Shown: in pieces, positions 12,659 to 14,388 of the stretch
How the letters are laid out: the number at the start of each line of letters is the position of its first letter
Numbering within the stretch: the first letter of the stretch is position 1
Program-made: the position numbers and the translations under genes
Notes under the pieces: generated by a model
Seen by the model: only the letters and a program-made list of their open reading frames with translations
Told to the model about the DNA's origin: nothing
Databases searched by the model: none
NCBI GenBank assembly: GCA_028291445.1
Contig: JAQGIA010000043.1
Span: 1-14,388 of the forward strand
Reading direction: 5' to 3'
Length of the DNA: 14,388 bases
Source of the DNA: Belnapia sp.
GTDB lineage: Bacteria > Pseudomonadota > Alphaproteobacteria > Acetobacterales > Acetobacteraceae

Positions 12659-13416
12659 TGCTCGAGGCGCTGCCTGCGCTCGCCTTCCAGGCCGTGCTGG
12701 TCCTGGCGCGGCTCGGCGGTGCCGTACTGCTGCTGCCCGGGCTGGGCGAGGCGGATGTGCCGGCCAGTATCCGCCTGGCGCTGGTGCTGCTGCTGGTGGC
12801 CACGCTGCTGCCCGGCCTGGCGCCGGGCCTGCCGCCCTTGCCGGCCGAGCTGCCGGAGCTGTTGCGGCTGATGCTGGTCGAAACCGGCGTTGGCCTATGG
12901 CTTGGCCTGCTCGCCCGGCTGGTCGCCCTGGCGCTCGGCCAGGCGGGGCAGATCATCGCCCTGATGATCGGCCTTGCCAGCCCCTTGCAGACGGATCCGA
13001 TGCTGGGTGCCCAGTCGACCGCGACGGGCCGGCTGTTCTCGCTGCTTGCCGCGACCCTCGTGCTGTCCACTGGCCTGTATGGGGTGCCGCTGCGGGCGCT
13101 GGCGGAAAGCTACGTGGTGCTGCCGCCCGGTGCGCCGCTCACCTTCGACCAGGGGGTGGAGGCACTGGCCCAGGCGGTCGCCGACAGCATGGCCCTGGCC
13201 CTGCGGCTGGCGGCGCCCTTGGTCCTGGCGGCGGTGCTGGGTAATTTCGCGCTTGGCCTGCTGGCGCGGGTGGCGCCCCAGGTTCAGGTCTTCACCATCG
13301 CCGCCCCGGGGCAGATCATCGCCGGCCTGCTGCTGCTCGGCATGCTGCTGCCGGCGATGCTGGCGGTATGGCTGGCCGCGGCAGGCGATGCGCTGATCCT
13401 CGTCGGCGGCGGCTGA
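12658..13416 (+). CDS. fliR: Flagellar type III export gate protein FliR
   Basis: FliR completes the FliP-FliQ-FliR export pore in the inner membrane. The 252-residue protein is almost entirely hydrophobic, with about six membrane segments. It carries family motifs such as LARLGGAVLLLPGLGEADVP near the N-terminus, LALGQAGQIIALMIGLA, the conserved DPMLGAQSTATGRLFSLLA, and the C-terminal ALGLLARVAPQVQVF-like stretch (here NFALGLLARVAPQVQVFTIA). The frame is open upstream to 12379, but ATG at 12658 is set by overlap with the fliQ stop and by the FliR N-terminus. It is followed 3 nt later by flhB, the usual fliR-flhB order. Confidence 0.95.
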   Translation: MLEALPALAFQAVLVLARLGGAVLLLPGLGEADVPASIRLALVLLLVATLLPGLAPGLPPLPAELPELLRLMLVETGVGLWLGLLARLVALALGQAGQIIALMIGLASPLQTDPMLGAQSTATGRLFSLLAATLVLSTGLYGVPLRALAESYVVLPPGAPLTFDQGVEALAQAVADSMALALRLAAPLVLAAVLGNFALGLLARVAPQVQVFTIAAPGQIIAGLLLLGMLLPAMLAVWLAAAGDALILVGGG

Positions 13417-13419
13417 GCC

Positions 13420-14388
13420 ATGGCCGAGGGCGACGACGGCGGCAGCGGCGACCGGACAGAAGCCCCGACGCAACGGCGGATCGAGCGCGCGCGGGCGGAG
13501 GGGCAATCCGCCCTGTCGCGCGAGGCGATCGGCTTCGCCACCTTGCTGGCCGGGACCGTGGCCGGCTTCCTGGCCCTGCCGCCGCTGGGTCTCGAATGGC
13601 TGCGGGCGATGCGGGCGCTGCTGGAAGCCCCGAACGCGGCGGAGGGCATGGCGCTCGTGCCGCTGCTGCTGCGCCAGTCGGCCCTGGCCATGCTGCCGGT
13701 GCTGGTGCTGGTGGCGCTCGCCGGGGCATTGGCCAGCATTGCCCAGACCGGCCTGCTGCTGCGGGCGGAAGCCCTCGCCCCGCAGCTTTCCCGCATCAAC
13801 CCGGGCGCCGCGCTGAAACGCCTCCTGGGGCCCGAAGGCTTGGCCGAGCTGGTCCGCACCCTGCTGAAGCTCGCGCTGGTCGGATTGGCGCTCTCGCATG
13901 CCATCGACCTGCCGGGCCTGCGGGCGGCGCTGCACGAGCCGCCCGCGCTGCTGCTGCAGGAGGCCGGGCGGGGTGTGCTGCGCCTGCTGGTGGCGGCGCT
14001 GGGTGCCTTCGGCGCCATCGCCCTGCTGGATCTGTTCTGGATGCGCTGGCGCCACCTGCGGAAGCTGCGCATGAGCCGGGAGGATCTGAAGCAGGAATTC
14101 CGCGACAGCGATGGCGATCCGCAGATCAAAGGCCGGTTGCGCCGCCTGCGGGAAACCCGCGCGCGGCAGCGGATGCTCGCCGCCGTATCAAAAGCAACGG
14201 TTGTCGTAACGAATCCTACTCATTACGCTGTCGCTCTTACCTATGCGCAGGGGCAGTCCGCCGCCCCGAAGCTGGTGGCCAAGGGGGTGGATGCCATGGC
14301 GGCGCGGATCCGGGCGGCGGCGACCGAGCATGGCGTGCCGATCGTCGAGAATCCGCCGCTCGCCCGGGCGCTCTGGCGGCTGGAGCCG
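13420..14388 (+). CDS. flhB: Flagellar export switch protein FlhB (3' end missing)
   Basis: FlhB is the inner-membrane protein that switches export from rod/hook to filament substrates after cleaving itself between N and P of NPTH. The visible 323 residues begin MAEGDDGGSGDRTEAPTQRR, the standard opening. Four membrane helices follow (about 38-60, 85-110, 145-165, 185-210), then the cytoplasmic linker MSREDLKQEFRDSDGDPQIK and the autocleavage region VVVTNPTHYAVAL with NPTH at 265-268. The reading frame is open to the right edge; the family is about 350-380 residues, so only the end is missing. Codons 256-275 (14185-14244), over NPTH, are unusually rich in A/T third bases compared with the rest of the gene. 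The start lies 3 nt after the fliR stop. Confidence 0.96.
   Translation, partial: MAEGDDGGSGDRTEAPTQRRIERARAEGQSALSREAIGFATLLAGTVAGFLALPPLGLEWLRAMRALLEAPNAAEGMALVPLLLRQSALAMLPVLVLVALAGALASIAQTGLLLRAEALAPQLSRINPGAALKRLLGPEGLAELVRTLLKLALVGLALSHAIDLPGLRAALHEPPALLLQEAGRGVLRLLVAALGAFGAIALLDLFWMRWRHLRKLRMSREDLKQEFRDSDGDPQIKGRLRRLRETRARQRMLAAVSKATVVVTNPTHYAVALTYAQGQSAAPKLVAKGVDAMAARIRAAATEHGVPIVENPPLARALWRLEP

Noticed and set aside
12895..14129. Minus-strand open frames opposite fliR and flhB
   Set aside because: They are Gln/Arg-rich or Ser/Arg-rich translations of the complement of genuine FliR and FlhB membrane segments.
1..14388. CRISPR arrays, tRNA or rRNA genes, insertion sequences, prophage or attachment sites
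   Set aside because: No regularly spaced repeats, RNA gene signatures, transposase motifs or terminal inverted repeats were seen; the window is almost fully packed with recognisable coding sequence.

Overview
The window is a high-GC chromosomal segment, with G or C at most third codon positions, that carries a flagellar and chemotaxis locus of an alphaproteobacterium. The best guess is a Rhodospirillales/Acetobacteraceae member (Roseomonas-like). That guess rests on gene order, on the alphaproteobacterial form of CheY (beginning near 'VDDYKTMLRII'), on a MotE-like protein and on a DUF6468-type protein next to fliM. The genus is inferred, not shown.

Layout. (1) On the minus strand, flgF-flgG encode rod proteins; flgG runs off the left edge. 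(2) Divergent from them on the plus strand is a tightly packed operon: fliL, fliM, a DUF6468-like membrane protein, a MotE-like protein, cheY, cheZ and a 1010-residue exported solenoid protein. Most junctions overlap or are separated by 3 nt; motE-cheY has 41 nt. (3) speD and speE (spermidine synthesis) follow on the plus strand, with a strong hairpin between them. (4) An 82-residue unknown, fliO and fliP lie on the minus strand; fliP converges on speE with only 3 nt between stop codons. (5) Divergent from those, flgB-flgC-fliE-fliQ-fliR-flhB run rightward; flhB is cut by the right edge.

How the genes fit together. FlgB, FlgC, FlgF, FlgG and FliE build the rod. FliO, FliP, FliQ, FliR and FlhB build the flagellar type III export gate. 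FliM is the switch, FliL associates with the stator, CheY-P binds FliM and CheZ dephosphorylates CheY-P. The DUF6468 protein, the MotE-like protein and the large solenoid protein are poorly known and are co-transcribed with the switch, so they are candidates for envelope or motor factors.

Regulation that can be read directly: a consensus sigma-54 promoter for flgFG, with a CGGCAG-TTT-CTGCCG palindrome about 84 bp upstream of the predicted start; a 20-bp element containing TTAA (16/20 identical) in both divergent intergenic regions and nowhere else that I could see; and a Shine-Dalgarno displayed in a hairpin loop in front of fliQ. The oddest sequence-level signal is a 20-codon patch of A/T-ending codons placed exactly over the NPTH autocleavage motif of flhB.
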